Below are positions 9,834 through 18,554 of a stretch of DNA of 64,000 bases, piece after piece. The translations under genes and the position numbers were made by a program. The stretch is taken from positions 4,092,001 through 4,156,000 of the forward strand of contig OY969922.1 in assembly GCA_963704595.1 (NCBI GenBank), in the 5' to 3' direction. Each line of letters starts with the position of its first letter. The first letter of the stretch is position 1. The notes under the pieces were generated by a model, which saw only the letters and a list, made by a program, of their open reading frames with translations, had not been told where the DNA came from and made no database searches. The stretch is from Acuticoccus sp963704595 (lineage in GTDB: Bacteria > Pseudomonadota > Alphaproteobacteria > Rhizobiales > Amorphaceae).

Positions 9834-10250
9834 ATGACTGATGTACCTGATGTCCGCCCTGCGGAGGCCTTCGAAGCCCTGTCCGGCACTGCGCCGGCAA
9901 TGGTCGTCGATGTGCGCACGAGAGCCGAATGGGCCTATGTCGGCATCGTCGACCTCACGGCGGCTGGCACGCAGCCCGTCCTGATCGAATGGCAGACCTT
10001 CCCCGACATGACTGTCGACCCGGGCTTCGGCGACGCGCTCGCCCATGCGTGCCCGGACACGGAGACTTCGCTCTATTTCCTCTGCCGCAGCGGGGCGCGC
10101 AGCCTCGCCGCCGCAAGAGAGATGGCAGCGCGCGGATACGCGAACGTCTTCAACATCGCGGACGGTTTCGAAGGGCCGCCCGACGAGATGGGCCACAGAG
10201 GGAGTGTCGCCGGGTGGAAGGCTGAAGGTCTTCCCTGGCGCCAATCCTGA
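9834..10250 (+). CDS. Rhodanese-like domain protein
   Basis: A single rhodanese domain of 138 residues with the predicted persulfide-forming cysteine at Cys84 in the active-site loop CRSGARS. The VVDVRTRAEW motif at the N-terminal end and the GFEGP segment after the loop fit single-domain thiosulfate or persulfide sulfurtransferases of about this size. GGGGGAACTTTGCCTG precedes the ATG. It sits between rpsT and dnaA. Whether it shares the dnaA transcript is unknown; the spacer to dnaA is 133 bases. Confidence 0.9.
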   Translation: MTDVPDVRPAEAFEALSGTAPAMVVDVRTRAEWAYVGIVDLTAAGTQPVLIEWQTFPDMTVDPGFGDALAHACPDTETSLYFLCRSGARSLAAAREMAARGYANVFNIADGFEGPPDEMGHRGSVAGWKAEGLPWRQS

Positions 10251-10383
10251 CGCACTGATCCGAGTACCACTTCGAGTTTTTCCGACTGGCCCGGCCCGGC
10301 GCCAGTGCGAGGAAGGCGTGTTCGCGCCGGGCCGAGAAAAGCATGCGCTCCTGTCCCGACGGGAAAAGCAAGGAAGGTGGATT

Positions 10384-11844
10384 ATGACGGGTGTTTTGCC
10401 GGTTACAACGAACGAAGAAAGCGACGAACGCCGAGCCATGTGGGACGAAATCAAGCAGATGATGCGCGCGGCCTATGGGGAAGACATCTACTCTTCCTGG
10501 TTCGAGCGCCTCGAATACGCAGGCTTTGCAGGCGGCGTGGTCACGCTGTCGACTCCCACGCCGTTCATCAAGCACTGGAACCAGAACAACTACGGCGCCG
10601 ACATCCTCAAGCGCTGGCAGACCATCGACAAGAACGTCGAGGAAGTGCGCTTTGCGGTGCGCAGCTTCCCGCTGAAGAAGGCCGACAGCGGCTCCGCATC
10701 GGCACCGCACAAGTCCGGCGCCACCCCGACGGCCGCCGCAGCGCCGCGCCGCCAGATCGACGCGCCGACGACCCCGGCCAACAGCGCCGCAGGCCTTGAA
10801 GGCTCCGCGCTCGAGCCGCGCTACACGTTCGACGAATTCGTCGAAGGCCCCAGCAACGCCCTTGCGGTCGCAGCAGGGAAGAAGTTGGCGTTTGCCCAGC
10901 CAGGCGAGCGGATCCAGTACAACCCGCTCTACGTCTCTGCCCCGGTCGGGCTCGGCAAGACTCACCTTCTTCAGGCCGTTGCACAGGCGGCCCTCGCCAA
11001 GAACCCGAACATGCGGGTGCTCTACCTCACCTCCGAAACGTTCATGTACAAGTTCGTCTCCGCGATGAAGTACAAGACCACGCTGACCTTCAAGGACATC
11101 GTGCGCGACATCGACATGCTGGTGATCGACGATCTCCAGTTCCTCAACGGCGCCCGCGTCCAGGAAGAGTTCGGCCACACCATCACCTCCCTGCTCGACG
11201 CGCAGCGTCAGGTGGTGATCGCCGCCGACCGTCCCCCGGCGGACCTCGACGGTTTTGAGGCGCGGATCTCGTCCCGTCTCGGCGGCGGCCTCGTCGTCGA
11301 GCTCGAGGCGCCCGACTACGCCATGCGCCGCAAGATCCTCGACCGCCGCATCGCGACCCAGAAGACGCAATTCGACGAGCTCGACTTCCCCGAGGACGTT
11401 GTGGACTTCGTCGCCCGCTCCGTCACCACCAACGGGCGCGACCTCGAAGGCGCGGTGAACCGCCTCGTGGCGCACAACCAGCTGACGGCGCAGCCCATCA
11501 ACATCAAGATGGCCGAGAACGCTCTGCGCGACCTCCTGCGCGCCCGCGAAACACGCAAGCCGAAGATCGAGGACATCCAGCGCGTCGTCTCGCAGCACTA
11601 CAGCGTGTCCAAGCAGGACCTCGTGTCCGCCCGCCGCACCCGCACCATCGTGATGCCGCGCCAGATCGCGATGTATCTGTCGAAGATCCTGACGCCGCGC
11701 TCGCTGCCGGAGATCGGCCGCCGCTTCGGCAACCGCGACCACACCACGGTCCTCCACGCCGTGCGCAAGATCGACGGCCTCCTCGAGAAGGACTCGCAGC
11801 TCGCCGAGGACATCGAGACGCTGAAGCGCCTGCTCGACCAGTAG
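10384..11844 (+). CDS. dnaA: Chromosomal replication initiator protein DnaA
   Basis: A 486-residue initiator. The chosen ATG follows AAGGAAGGTGG and gives MTGVLPVTTNEES. Domain I is at about residues 17-95. Domain II is a low-complexity Ala/Pro/Ser linker at about 100-140. Domain III is the AAA+ module with the P-loop VGLGKTH (about 188-194), Walker B LVIDDLQFL and sensor segment AADRPPADLDG. Domain IV carries the DNA-binding signature RFGNRDHTTVLHA. The P-loop begins SAPVG where many DnaA proteins have GGVG. A terminator hairpin follows the gene. Confidence 0.97.
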   Translation: MTGVLPVTTNEESDERRAMWDEIKQMMRAAYGEDIYSSWFERLEYAGFAGGVVTLSTPTPFIKHWNQNNYGADILKRWQTIDKNVEEVRFAVRSFPLKKADSGSASAPHKSGATPTAAAAPRRQIDAPTTPANSAAGLEGSALEPRYTFDEFVEGPSNALAVAAGKKLAFAQPGERIQYNPLYVSAPVGLGKTHLLQAVAQAALAKNPNMRVLYLTSETFMYKFVSAMKYKTTLTFKDIVRDIDMLVIDDLQFLNGARVQEEFGHTITSLLDAQRQVVIAADRPPADLDGFEARISSRLGGGLVVELEAPDYAMRRKILDRRIATQKTQFDELDFPEDVVDFVARSVTTNGRDLEGAVNRLVAHNQLTAQPINIKMAENALRDLLRARETRKPKIEDIQRVVSQHYSVSKQDLVSARRTRTIVMPRQIAMYLSKILTPRSLPEIGRRFGNRDHTTVLHAVRKIDGLLEKDSQLAEDIETLKRLLDQ

Positions 11845-11865
11845 CGCGCGCCCCCACGACCATCG

Positions 11866-11887
11866 AGGGAGGGCCGATGCCCTCCCT
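11866..11887 (+). terminator. Terminator-like hairpin after dnaA
   Basis: A perfect 9-bp stem with arms AGGGAGGGC and GCCCTCCCT and a CGAT loop, 21 bases past the dnaA stop. The T-run is short (TTCT). Confidence 0.6.
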
Positions 11888-12034
11888 TCTGCGTTCAGGC
11901 CCGAAAGACGGCGAAAAGCGGCTGAAATGCGGGCATGACGACGCCGCCGCGGCCGCCGGGTCTTGCACGCCAAGGTCTTGTCTGGTCAACGTAACGGCCC
12001 CCGCGGAATTGCCGCAATCGCCTACGGAACCGTC

Positions 12035-13153
12035 ATGCGTGCGACCCTCGAACGGGCTCATCTCCTCAAGCCTCTGTCCCACGTCCAGCGCGTGGTGGAG
12101 CGGCGCAACACGATCCCCATCCTGTCCAACGTGCTGATCCGCGCCGACGGCGCCAACATCACGCTGAAGGCGACCGACCTCGACCTCGAGATCGTGGAGA
12201 CCGTGGAAGCGGCCGTGGACCAGCCGGGCGCGATCACCGTTCCGGCGCACATGCTGCACGACATCGTGCGCAAGATTCCCGAAGGCGCGCGGATCTCGCT
12301 CGACACCAACCCCGACGGCTCGACGATGACGCTGACGGCGGGCCGATCCCGCTTCGCGCTGCAGATGCTGCCGGAGACCGATTATCCGGACATCACCGCC
12401 GGCGAGTTCACCCACCGCTTCCAGCTCGCCGCGGGCGACCTCAAGTGGCTGATCGAGCGGACGCAGTTCGCGATCTCCACCGAGGAGACGCGCTACTACC
12501 TCAACGGCATCTACTTCCACGCCGCCGAGACGCCTGACGGGCTGCGCCTGCGCGCCGTGGCGACTGACGGCCACCGCCTCGCGCAGGCGCAGGTCGCCGC
12601 GCCGGAAGGCAGCGAGGGGATGCCCGGCATCATCGTCCCGCGGAAGACCGTCGGCGAGCTGCAGCGGCTGATGGAAGACCCGGAAGCCAAGCTGACGGTG
12701 GAGCTGTCTGACACCAAGATCCGCGTGACATTCGCCAACGTGGTGCTGACGTCCAAGCTGATCGACGGCACCTTCCCCGACTACGACCGGGTGATCCCGA
12801 AGAACAACACCAGGATGATGCAGGTCGACCGGGTGGACTTCCAGTCCGCCGTCGACCGCGTGTCGACCGTCTCGTCCGAGCGTGGCCGCGCGGTGAAGCT
12901 TTCTCTGGGCGACGGTGCGCTGACTCTCTCCGTCATCAACCCCGATTCGGGCACCGCGACGGACGAGCTGATCGTCGACTTCGAGGCCGAGCCACTGGAG
13001 ATCGGCTTCAACTCGAAGTACCTGCTCGACATCACCAGCCAGCTCACCGCCGAGAACGCCTCGTTTGCGTTCGCCGATCCCGGCTCCCCGACCCTCATCC
13101 ACGACGGCGACGCATCGAAGACGCTCTACGTGCTGATGCCGATGCGCGTCTGA
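12035..13153 (+). CDS. dnaN: DNA polymerase III beta subunit (sliding clamp)
   Basis: The ring-shaped processivity clamp of the replicative polymerase. The 372-residue length is typical. The start giving MRATLERAHLLKPLSHVQ matches the family; 24 further in-frame codons upstream are not needed. All three clamp repeats are present, with RRNTIPILSNVL in the first, TDGHRLA in the second and the terminal YVLMPMRV. It lies between dnaA and recF in the classical order. Confidence 0.97.
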   Translation: MRATLERAHLLKPLSHVQRVVERRNTIPILSNVLIRADGANITLKATDLDLEIVETVEAAVDQPGAITVPAHMLHDIVRKIPEGARISLDTNPDGSTMTLTAGRSRFALQMLPETDYPDITAGEFTHRFQLAAGDLKWLIERTQFAISTEETRYYLNGIYFHAAETPDGLRLRAVATDGHRLAQAQVAAPEGSEGMPGIIVPRKTVGELQRLMEDPEAKLTVELSDTKIRVTFANVVLTSKLIDGTFPDYDRVIPKNNTRMMQVDRVDFQSAVDRVSTVSSERGRAVKLSLGDGALTLSVINPDSGTATDELIVDFEAEPLEIGFNSKYLLDITSQLTAENASFAFADPGSPTLIHDGDASKTLYVLMPMRV

Positions 13154-13163
13154 CCGGGGACGG

Positions 13164-14271
13164 GTGAACACCGTTCGCCTGACCAGGCTGACGCTGACGG
13201 ACTTTCGCAACTACGCCGCCGCCACCTTCGAGGCGCGCGCCGGCCACGTGGTGTTCACCGGCCCCAACGGCGCCGGCAAGACCAACATCCTGGAGGCGAT
13301 CTCGCTTCTCTCCCCAGGCCGGGGCCTGCGCCGCGCGACCTATGCGCAGATGGGCCGGCAGGGCACGCTCGGCCGCTGGGCAATCAACGCGCGGCTGATG
13401 AAGGACGGCGACGAGACCGGCGTCGGCATCGGCCTGCCCCCCGGCGGCTCGGCCCGCCAGGTCCGCATCGACGGCGACGAGCGACGCCCCGACGACCTCA
13501 CCGACATCTTGCGCGTCTTGTGGCTGACGCCGTCGATGGACGGGCTCTTCACGGGCGCGGCGACCGACCGCCGCCGCTTCCTCGACCGCATGGCCCTCGC
13601 CCTCTACCCGGACCACGGCCGCCGCGCCAACGCCTACGAGCGCGCCACCCGCCAGCGCAACCGGATGTTCGAGGACAATGTGCGCGATGCCGGCTGGTTC
13701 GCCGCGGTGGAGCGCGAGATGGCCGAGCACGGTGCGGCGCTCGCCAGCCACCGCGCCTCGCTGGTCACCCAGCTCAACGCGCAGCAGGCCGTGCGCGCCA
13801 AGGGCGGCAACGACTTTCCGCAGGCCGTCGCTGGAAATCACCGGCGACGAGGGCGACAGCGACGCCGCCGCCTTCGCGGCTCGCCTCGCCGACCGCCGCG
13901 AGCGCGACCGCGCCGCCTGCCGCGCGCTCGAAGGCCCCCACCGCGCCGACCTCGACGTCCTCCACCTCGACAAGCAGATGCCCGCAGCGCTCGCCTCCAC
14001 CGGCGAGCAGAAGGCGCTCCTCATCGGCCTCGTCCTCGGTCACGCGGCCCTCGTCGCCCGCCTCTCCGGCGAGCCGCCGCTCCTGCTCTTGGATGAAGTC
14101 GCCGCCCACCTCGACCCGATGCGCCGTGCGGCGCTCTACGACACGCTGGACGGGCTGGGGGCGCAGACCTTCATGACGGGGACGGACCCTGCCCTGTTCG
14201 AGGCTTTGGGTGCGCGGGCAGATCGGTTTTTTGTGGCGGCCGGGCGGATCGTAGCGGCTCCTGCCCGTTGA
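13164..14271 (+). CDS. recF: DNA replication/repair protein RecF, frame-disrupted
   Basis: A RecF recombination mediator ATPase of about 368 residues after correction. It starts at a GTG ten bases past the dnaN stop. The N-terminal half has the FRNYAAATFEA segment and the P-loop GPNGAGKTNILEA; the C-terminal half, in another frame, has the ABC signature STGEQKALLIGLVLGHA and Walker B LLLLDEVAAHLD. The frames join if one base near 13830 is dropped (PQAV then LEITGDEG), giving an exact codon count. gyrB, often next, is absent here. Confidence 0.9.
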
Positions 14272-14323
14272 GAAGCCGCGGCGAGGGTGTTCCCCCTCGC
14301 GCTCCCCCCGCTCGCCGCGTGGC

Positions 14324-14370
14324 AGGGGTCAGATCAGACGGGCGCTTCGCGACCGGCTGTTCTGACCCCT
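14324..14370. repeat. Inverted repeat downstream of recF
   Basis: Arms AGGGGTCAGA (14324-14333) and TCTGACCCCT (14361-14370) are perfect and 27 bases apart. It is the first of two hairpins in the 324-base gap between recF and rpmI, which holds no credible gene. It could be a terminator-like or REP-like element. Confidence 0.55.
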
Positions 14371-14390
14371 GGTTCGAGCGTGGGCCGGGC

Positions 14391-14452
14391 TCGGCACGCG
14401 TCAAGGGTGAAGGCTTCGCCCGCCGCTTTGCGGCGCCCTTGACCCGTGCCGA
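14391..14452. repeat. Second inverted repeat downstream of recF
   Basis: Seventeen-base arms (14391-14407 and 14436-14452) pair with one mismatch; the arms carry TCGGCACG and CGTGCCGA at the outside and GTCAAGGG/CCCTTGAC inside. The 28-base loop contains its own small hairpin (GCCGCTTTGCGGC). It is compatible with a REP-like element or processed RNA structure. Confidence 0.55.
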
Positions 14453-14472
14453 TCCCTCAGGGGCTTCATGTG

Positions 14473-14501
14473 TTGCGTTTTGGTGAAGGGGCGGCTATAT
14501 C
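14473..14501 (+). promoter_or_regulatory. Predicted promoter of rpmI-rplT
   Basis: TTGCGT with a 17-base spacer and TATATC, about 95 bases upstream of rpmI and just after the inverted repeats. Spacing is ideal and both boxes are close to the housekeeping consensus. Confidence 0.5.
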
Positions 14502-14595
14502 CCGCGTCTCTCACGAAAAGGTCGCCCGGCCTCTCTGGTCCTTTATGCCAGATCGTTCGGGCATGCCGCGGCGACCGCCACCGACGGAGTATGAA

Positions 14596-14796
14596 ATGCC
14601 CAAGATGAAGACCAAGTCGGGCGCGAAGAAGCGCTTCAAGATTACCGCTTCAGGCCACGTCAAGGCGGGTCAGGCCGGCAAGCGTCACGGCATGATCAAG
14701 CGTTCCACGAAGTTCATTCGCAAGGCACGCGGCACCACCGTTCTTCACAAGGCCGACGCCAAGCGGATCGTGAAGAATTTCATGCCCAACGCATAA
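14596..14796 (+). CDS. rpmI: 50S ribosomal protein L35
   Basis: A 66-residue basic protein, MPKMKTKSGAKKRFKITASG, with the family segments GKRHGMIKRS and the C-terminal KNFMPNA. In-frame ATGs upstream are ignored because the MPKMKTK start is invariant in the family. rplT follows after 12 bases. infC, often upstream of this pair, is not present. Confidence 0.97.
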   Translation: MPKMKTKSGAKKRFKITASGHVKAGQAGKRHGMIKRSTKFIRKARGTTVLHKADAKRIVKNFMPNA

Positions 14797-14808
14797 GGAG
14801 ACGCCGGA

Positions 14809-15192
14809 ATGTCACGCGTCAAACGCGGCGTCACTGCGCACGCCAAGCACAAGAAAGTCCTGAAGCTTGCGAAAGGCTATTATGGCCGCCGCAAGAATAC
14901 GATCCGCGTCGCCAAGCAGGCGGTCGAGAAGGCCGGCCAGTACGCTTACCGCGACCGCAAGGTCAAGAAGCGCAACTTCCGCGCGCTCTGGATCCAGCGC
15001 ATCAACGCGGCCGTCCGCCCGATGGGCCTGACGTACGCTCGCCTGATCGACGGTCTCTCCAAGGCCGGCATCGAAGTCGACCGCAAGGTGCTCGCCGACC
15101 TCGCCATGCACGAGCCGGCCGCGTTCGCTGCCATCGTGGAGCAGGCCCGCGCCGCCCTGCCGGAAAGCCAGCGCGGCACCCAGACCGCGTAA
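14809..15192 (+). CDS. rplT: 50S ribosomal protein L20
   Basis: A 127-residue L20 starting MSRVKRGVTAHAKHKKVLK, with AKGYYGRRKNTIRVAKQAVEKA and FRALWIQRINAA segments. It binds 23S rRNA during early 50S assembly and, in other bacteria, can autoregulate its operon. AAGGAGACGCC is a strong ribosome site before the ATG. An intrinsic terminator follows. Confidence 0.98.
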   Translation: MSRVKRGVTAHAKHKKVLKLAKGYYGRRKNTIRVAKQAVEKAGQYAYRDRKVKKRNFRALWIQRINAAVRPMGLTYARLIDGLSKAGIEVDRKVLADLAMHEPAAFAAIVEQARAALPESQRGTQTA

Positions 15193-15222
15193 TCCTTCGG
15201 CCTCACGGCCGGACGACATCGA

Positions 15223-15254
15223 CCCCGTGCCGCGAAAGCGGCGCGGGGTTTTTT
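15223..15254 (+). terminator. Intrinsic terminator of rpmI-rplT
   Basis: A GC-rich stem CCCCGTGCCGC/GCGGCGCGGGG with a GAAA loop is followed by six T residues. This is a textbook Rho-independent terminator. Confidence 0.93.
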
Positions 15255-15267
15255 GTTGCGCTGGCCT

Positions 15268-15936
15268 CTACCAGGGGACGGGCTCGCCCTTCCAGTCGAA
15301 GAAGCGGCCGGTGTCCGGCGGAGCGAGCCCGTCGATAACTGCGAGGAGGTTGGCGGCCGCCTCCTCCGGCGGCACCGTCGTGTGGCGGCCCGCGTAGTCG
15401 GCGGTGAACGAGGTCGCGACCGTGCCGGGGTGGAGCGCGACCAGCACCGCCTCGCGGTGGGAGCGGCCGAGCTCTACGGCGGCGGTGTGGACGAGCTGGT
15501 TCACCGCGGCCTTGGCGCTGCGGTAGCTGTACCAGCCGCCGAGCCTGTTATCGCCGATCGAGCCGACGCGGGCCGACAGCACCGCCGTCACCGAAGGCCG
15601 GTCCCGCGGGATCAGGCGCCAGACGTGCTTCAGCACCAGCGCAGGGCCGATGGCATTCACCGCAAACTGGGCGGCAAGCGCCTCGGGCTTGAGATCGCGG
15701 ATGGTCTTTTCGGGAGGCTGGCCGGCGGCTTCGAGCGCGCCGGTCGCGACGATGATCCGGTCGTACGTGCCGTTGAGGCGCGCCAGCGCGGCCTCGATCG
15801 TGGCTTCGCGGGTGATGTCGAGCCCGTCGGCGGAGCGGGAGAGGCGCGTGACCTCGTGGCCCGTCTCCTCCAGCGCTGCGGCGAGGGCGCTGCCGATCCC
15901 GCCGCTGGCACCGATGACGAGCGCGCGGCCCGCCAT
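15268..15936 (-). CDS. Short-chain dehydrogenase/reductase (C-factor-like)
   Basis: A 222-residue SDR. The cofactor motif is GASGGIGSA near residue 9. The catalytic Tyr-Lys is in YSYRSAKAA, preceded by the SAR of VLSARVGSIG at the usual catalytic serine position. HPGTVATSF after the active site is typical of the C-factor/CsgA-like SDR branch. The start codon directly follows the stop of the upstream hydroxylase gene (TGAATG), so the two are probably translated together. Substrate unknown. Confidence 0.85.
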   Translation of the reverse strand: MAGRALVIGASGGIGSALAAALEETGHEVTRLSRSADGLDITREATIEAALARLNGTYDRIIVATGALEAAGQPPEKTIRDLKPEALAAQFAVNAIGPALVLKHVWRLIPRDRPSVTAVLSARVGSIGDNRLGGWYSYRSAKAAVNQLVHTAAVELGRSHREAVLVALHPGTVATSFTADYAGRHTTVPPEEAAANLLAVIDGLAPPDTGRFFDWKGEPVPW

Positions 15937-16572
15937 TCAGCGCGCGGTGGCGCGGGCGGGCTTCCAGGTGGTGCGGAACACGCTGTCCCAGATCGTGGTG
16001 GTGACGCCGAAGTTCACCGTCTCGTCGCGGTGATGGTGGATCGCGTGGTGGCGCTTGAGGAGCGCTGCCCAGGCGTTCTTCATCGGGAGGTGATGGCAGG
16101 CGACGTGGACGTACTCGTAGGCCTGGTAGCCGAGGAGGACGCCGGCGTTGACCGCCAGCACGATCGACAGCGGAAAGCCGATCAGCCACAGGAAGGCGCA
16201 GTAAACGGTCATCAGGTAGACGATGATCTTGAGCTGCTTCTTGATGTTCTTGCGCTCGTTCATCGGCTCGTCGTGGTGCGAGCGATGGCTGGGGAAGCAT
16301 TTGCGGATCATCTTCTGCACCTTCTCCTCCGGCTCCCAGTGGAGCATCCAGCGGTGGAGGAGATACTCGAGGAAGGTCCAGAACAGGAGGCCGGCGAAGA
16401 CGAGCCCGAGCGTCAGCAGCGGCCGACCGCCGATGATCATCGCGGCGACCGTGTAGACCAGCGCCATGCCCGAGCTGACGGCAACGATCTCGCGCAGGCC
16501 CGACATTCCGATGATCGAGATCGGAGTGGCCCGCGGGGTCATCTCATGCGCAACGGCCGCTTCCAGCGCCAT
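15937..16572 (-). CDS. Membrane fatty-acid hydroxylase/sterol desaturase family protein
   Basis: A 211-residue integral membrane di-iron oxygenase-like protein. The histidine boxes are HRWMLH, HRSHHDEP, HVACHH and HHAIHHHRDE; with membrane segments at about residues 30-75 and 115-150 this fits the fatty-acid hydroxylase superfamily, which acts on lipids, sterols or carotenoids. The substrate cannot be deduced. It forms a two-gene unit with the SDR, on the opposite strand to the rplT and pheS genes that flank it. Confidence 0.85.
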   Translation of the reverse strand: MALEAAVAHEMTPRATPISIIGMSGLREIVAVSSGMALVYTVAAMIIGGRPLLTLGLVFAGLLFWTFLEYLLHRWMLHWEPEEKVQKMIRKCFPSHRSHHDEPMNERKNIKKQLKIIVYLMTVYCAFLWLIGFPLSIVLAVNAGVLLGYQAYEYVHVACHHLPMKNAWAALLKRHHAIHHHRDETVNFGVTTTIWDSVFRTTWKPARATAR

Positions 16573-16805
16573 GGGAACACCTCACAAAGGATTGCCTGCG
16601 GCGCACACGGCACCGCAGGCGCGACGTATAGGCGATTTTCGTGCCATCCGCCAACAGCCTGCGCTAACATCAAACGGCCGATGGTGCACTGGCGACACGC
16701 AGGCGCACCATCGTCGCGGTGCGGCGACGCGCCCGGCACCGGTTCGCTTTCGCCGCGCGCTGGCTCTGTTACTCTGGCCCGGCATAACTTCAAGGTACGA
16801 TCGAG

Positions 16806-17909
16806 ATGGATGCGGCTTCCAGCCAGCCAGACGAGCTTGTTCGGCTCGAAACGGAGATTGATGCGGCCATTCAGGGCGCGGCCGACGAGGCTGCGCTGGA
16901 AACCGTGCGCGTCGCCGCCCTCGGCAAGAAGGGCAGCGTCTCCGAAAAGATGAAGACACTGGGCAGGATGAGCCCGGACGAGCGGCAGGTTATGGGCCCC
17001 GCCCTCAACGGCCTCAAGGCCCGCGTGACCGACGCGATCGCCGCCCGGCGCGAGGCACTCGCCGCCGACGCGCTCACCCGCAGGCTGGACGCCGAGCGCG
17101 TCGACGTGACCCTCGCCCCGCCCAAGAGCGCCATCGTGGAAGGCCGGATCCACCCGATCAGCCAGACGATGGACGAGCTGATCGCGATCTTCGCCGACCT
17201 CGGCTTCTCGGTCGCCGAAGGGCCGGACATCGAGACCGACGACCTCAACTTCACCAAGCTGAACTTTCCCGACGGCCACCCAGCGCGCGACGAGCACGAC
17301 ACGTTCTTCTTCCCGCGCCGGGAGGACGGCACGCGGCGGCTCCTGCGCACGCACACGTCGCCGGTGCAGATCCGCACGATGCTGAAACAGAAGCCGCCGA
17401 TCCGCATCATCGCGCCCGGCCGAACCTACCGCAACGACAGCGACCAGACCCACACGCCGATGTTCCATCAGGTCGAGGGGCTGGTGGTGGACGAGACGGC
17501 CCACGTCGGGCACCTCAAGTGGGTTCTGCGCGAGTTCTGCAAGGCGTTCTTCGAGGTGGAGGACGCCTCGATGCGCTTCCGCGCGTCCTACTTCCCGTTC
17601 ACCGAGCCGTCCTACGAGGTCGACATCCGCTGCCGCCGCACAAAGGACGGCATCGAGCTCGGCGCGGGGGACGACTGGCTGGAGATCCTGGGGAGCGGCA
17701 TGGTGCACCCCAACGTCCTCGCCAATTGCGGCATCGACCCCGACAAGTACCAGGGCTTCGCCTGGGGCATGGGGATCGACCGGATCGCCATGCTGAAATA
17801 CGGGATGCCGGACCTTCGCGCCTTCTTCGATGGCGACGAGCGCTGGCTGTCCCACTACGGCTTCGCGCCGTTCGACCGTCCGTCGCTGGCTGGAGGCCTC
17901 AGCAAATGA
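16806..17909 (+). CDS. pheS: Phenylalanine-tRNA ligase alpha subunit
   Basis: Catalytic subunit of the alpha2beta2 PheRS. The 367-residue product has the N-terminal coiled-coil tRNA-binding region (residues 1-90), then the class II core with GRTYRNDSDQTHTPMFHQ (motif 2 region) and the C-terminal WGMGIDRIAMLKYGMPDLR. The stop overlaps the start of a lipoprotein gene (ATGA), and pheT follows that gene. Confidence 0.97.
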   Translation: MDAASSQPDELVRLETEIDAAIQGAADEAALETVRVAALGKKGSVSEKMKTLGRMSPDERQVMGPALNGLKARVTDAIAARREALAADALTRRLDAERVDVTLAPPKSAIVEGRIHPISQTMDELIAIFADLGFSVAEGPDIETDDLNFTKLNFPDGHPARDEHDTFFFPRREDGTRRLLRTHTSPVQIRTMLKQKPPIRIIAPGRTYRNDSDQTHTPMFHQVEGLVVDETAHVGHLKWVLREFCKAFFEVEDASMRFRASYFPFTEPSYEVDIRCRRTKDGIELGAGDDWLEILGSGMVHPNVLANCGIDPDKYQGFAWGMGIDRIAMLKYGMPDLRAFFDGDERWLSHYGFAPFDRPSLAGGLSK

Positions 17910-18499
17910 AACTGCTCGCCATTGTCGCCGTCGCGCTCGGCGCAATGGCGCTCGCGTCCTGCACGCCCGAGCCGCCGACCGACGTGTCGGTGAAGACCTA
18001 CAAGGTCTCGGGCACCACGCTGTCCACGCTGGAGCGTTCGCTCGCCGCCCACGGCCCCTCCGTGCCGGGGCTGCAGGGGCGTGCGTTCGCGGCGGTCGAG
18101 ACCTCGTTCATGCACAGCTTCGAGGCGCGCAAGACCGGGGCGAGCTGCCGCTATTCGCGCGGCGGCCGGGTCGGCCTCCGCTCCGAGGTCATCCTGCCGG
18201 AATGGCGCCACCGCGACCGGGCCTCGGTCGACCTGCAGGCCAAGTGGGACATCATCAGCCGGTATGCGGTGATCCACGAGGCCGGGCACATCAAGATCAG
18301 CCAGAAATATGCGCGCGAGCTTGAATCGGCCTATAAGCGGGCGAGCGCGCCGACCTGCGAGGCGCTGGAGGCCAACATGATCAAGGTCGCCAACGCGATC
18401 CTCATGAAGCACAGCGCCGAGCAGCAGCTCTACGACGAGACCGACGCGCCGCGCTTCCAGGCGTATCTGCGCCGCCTCGGCTATTCCGCCGGCGCCTGA
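17906..18499 (+). CDS. Lipoprotein with HExxH motif, DUF922-like
   Basis: A 197-residue predicted lipoprotein with a signal peptide and lipobox (AMALASC, lipidated Cys near residue 19). A HEAGH sequence in VIHEAGHIKIS fits an HExxH zinc-protease motif, and the surrounding fold resembles DUF922 putative zinc-dependent proteases. The conserved cysteines ASCRY and APTCEA may form a disulfide. The start overlaps the pheS stop by four bases (ATGA) and pheT follows 55 bases later, so it is embedded in the phenylalanyl-tRNA synthetase operon. No enzymatic role can be assigned from sequence. Confidence 0.8.
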   Translation: MKLLAIVAVALGAMALASCTPEPPTDVSVKTYKVSGTTLSTLERSLAAHGPSVPGLQGRAFAAVETSFMHSFEARKTGASCRYSRGGRVGLRSEVILPEWRHRDRASVDLQAKWDIISRYAVIHEAGHIKISQKYARELESAYKRASAPTCEALEANMIKVANAILMKHSAEQQLYDETDAPRFQAYLRRLGYSAGA

Positions 18500-18554
18500 A
18501 CCGTTCAGCGCCACCCCCGACTTTGTTCGACACTGACCGCGACCTGAAAACACG

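Noticed and set aside
10150..11973. 607-codon open frame on the - strand
   Set aside because: It is the antisense of dnaA; no recognisable domain or ribosome site.
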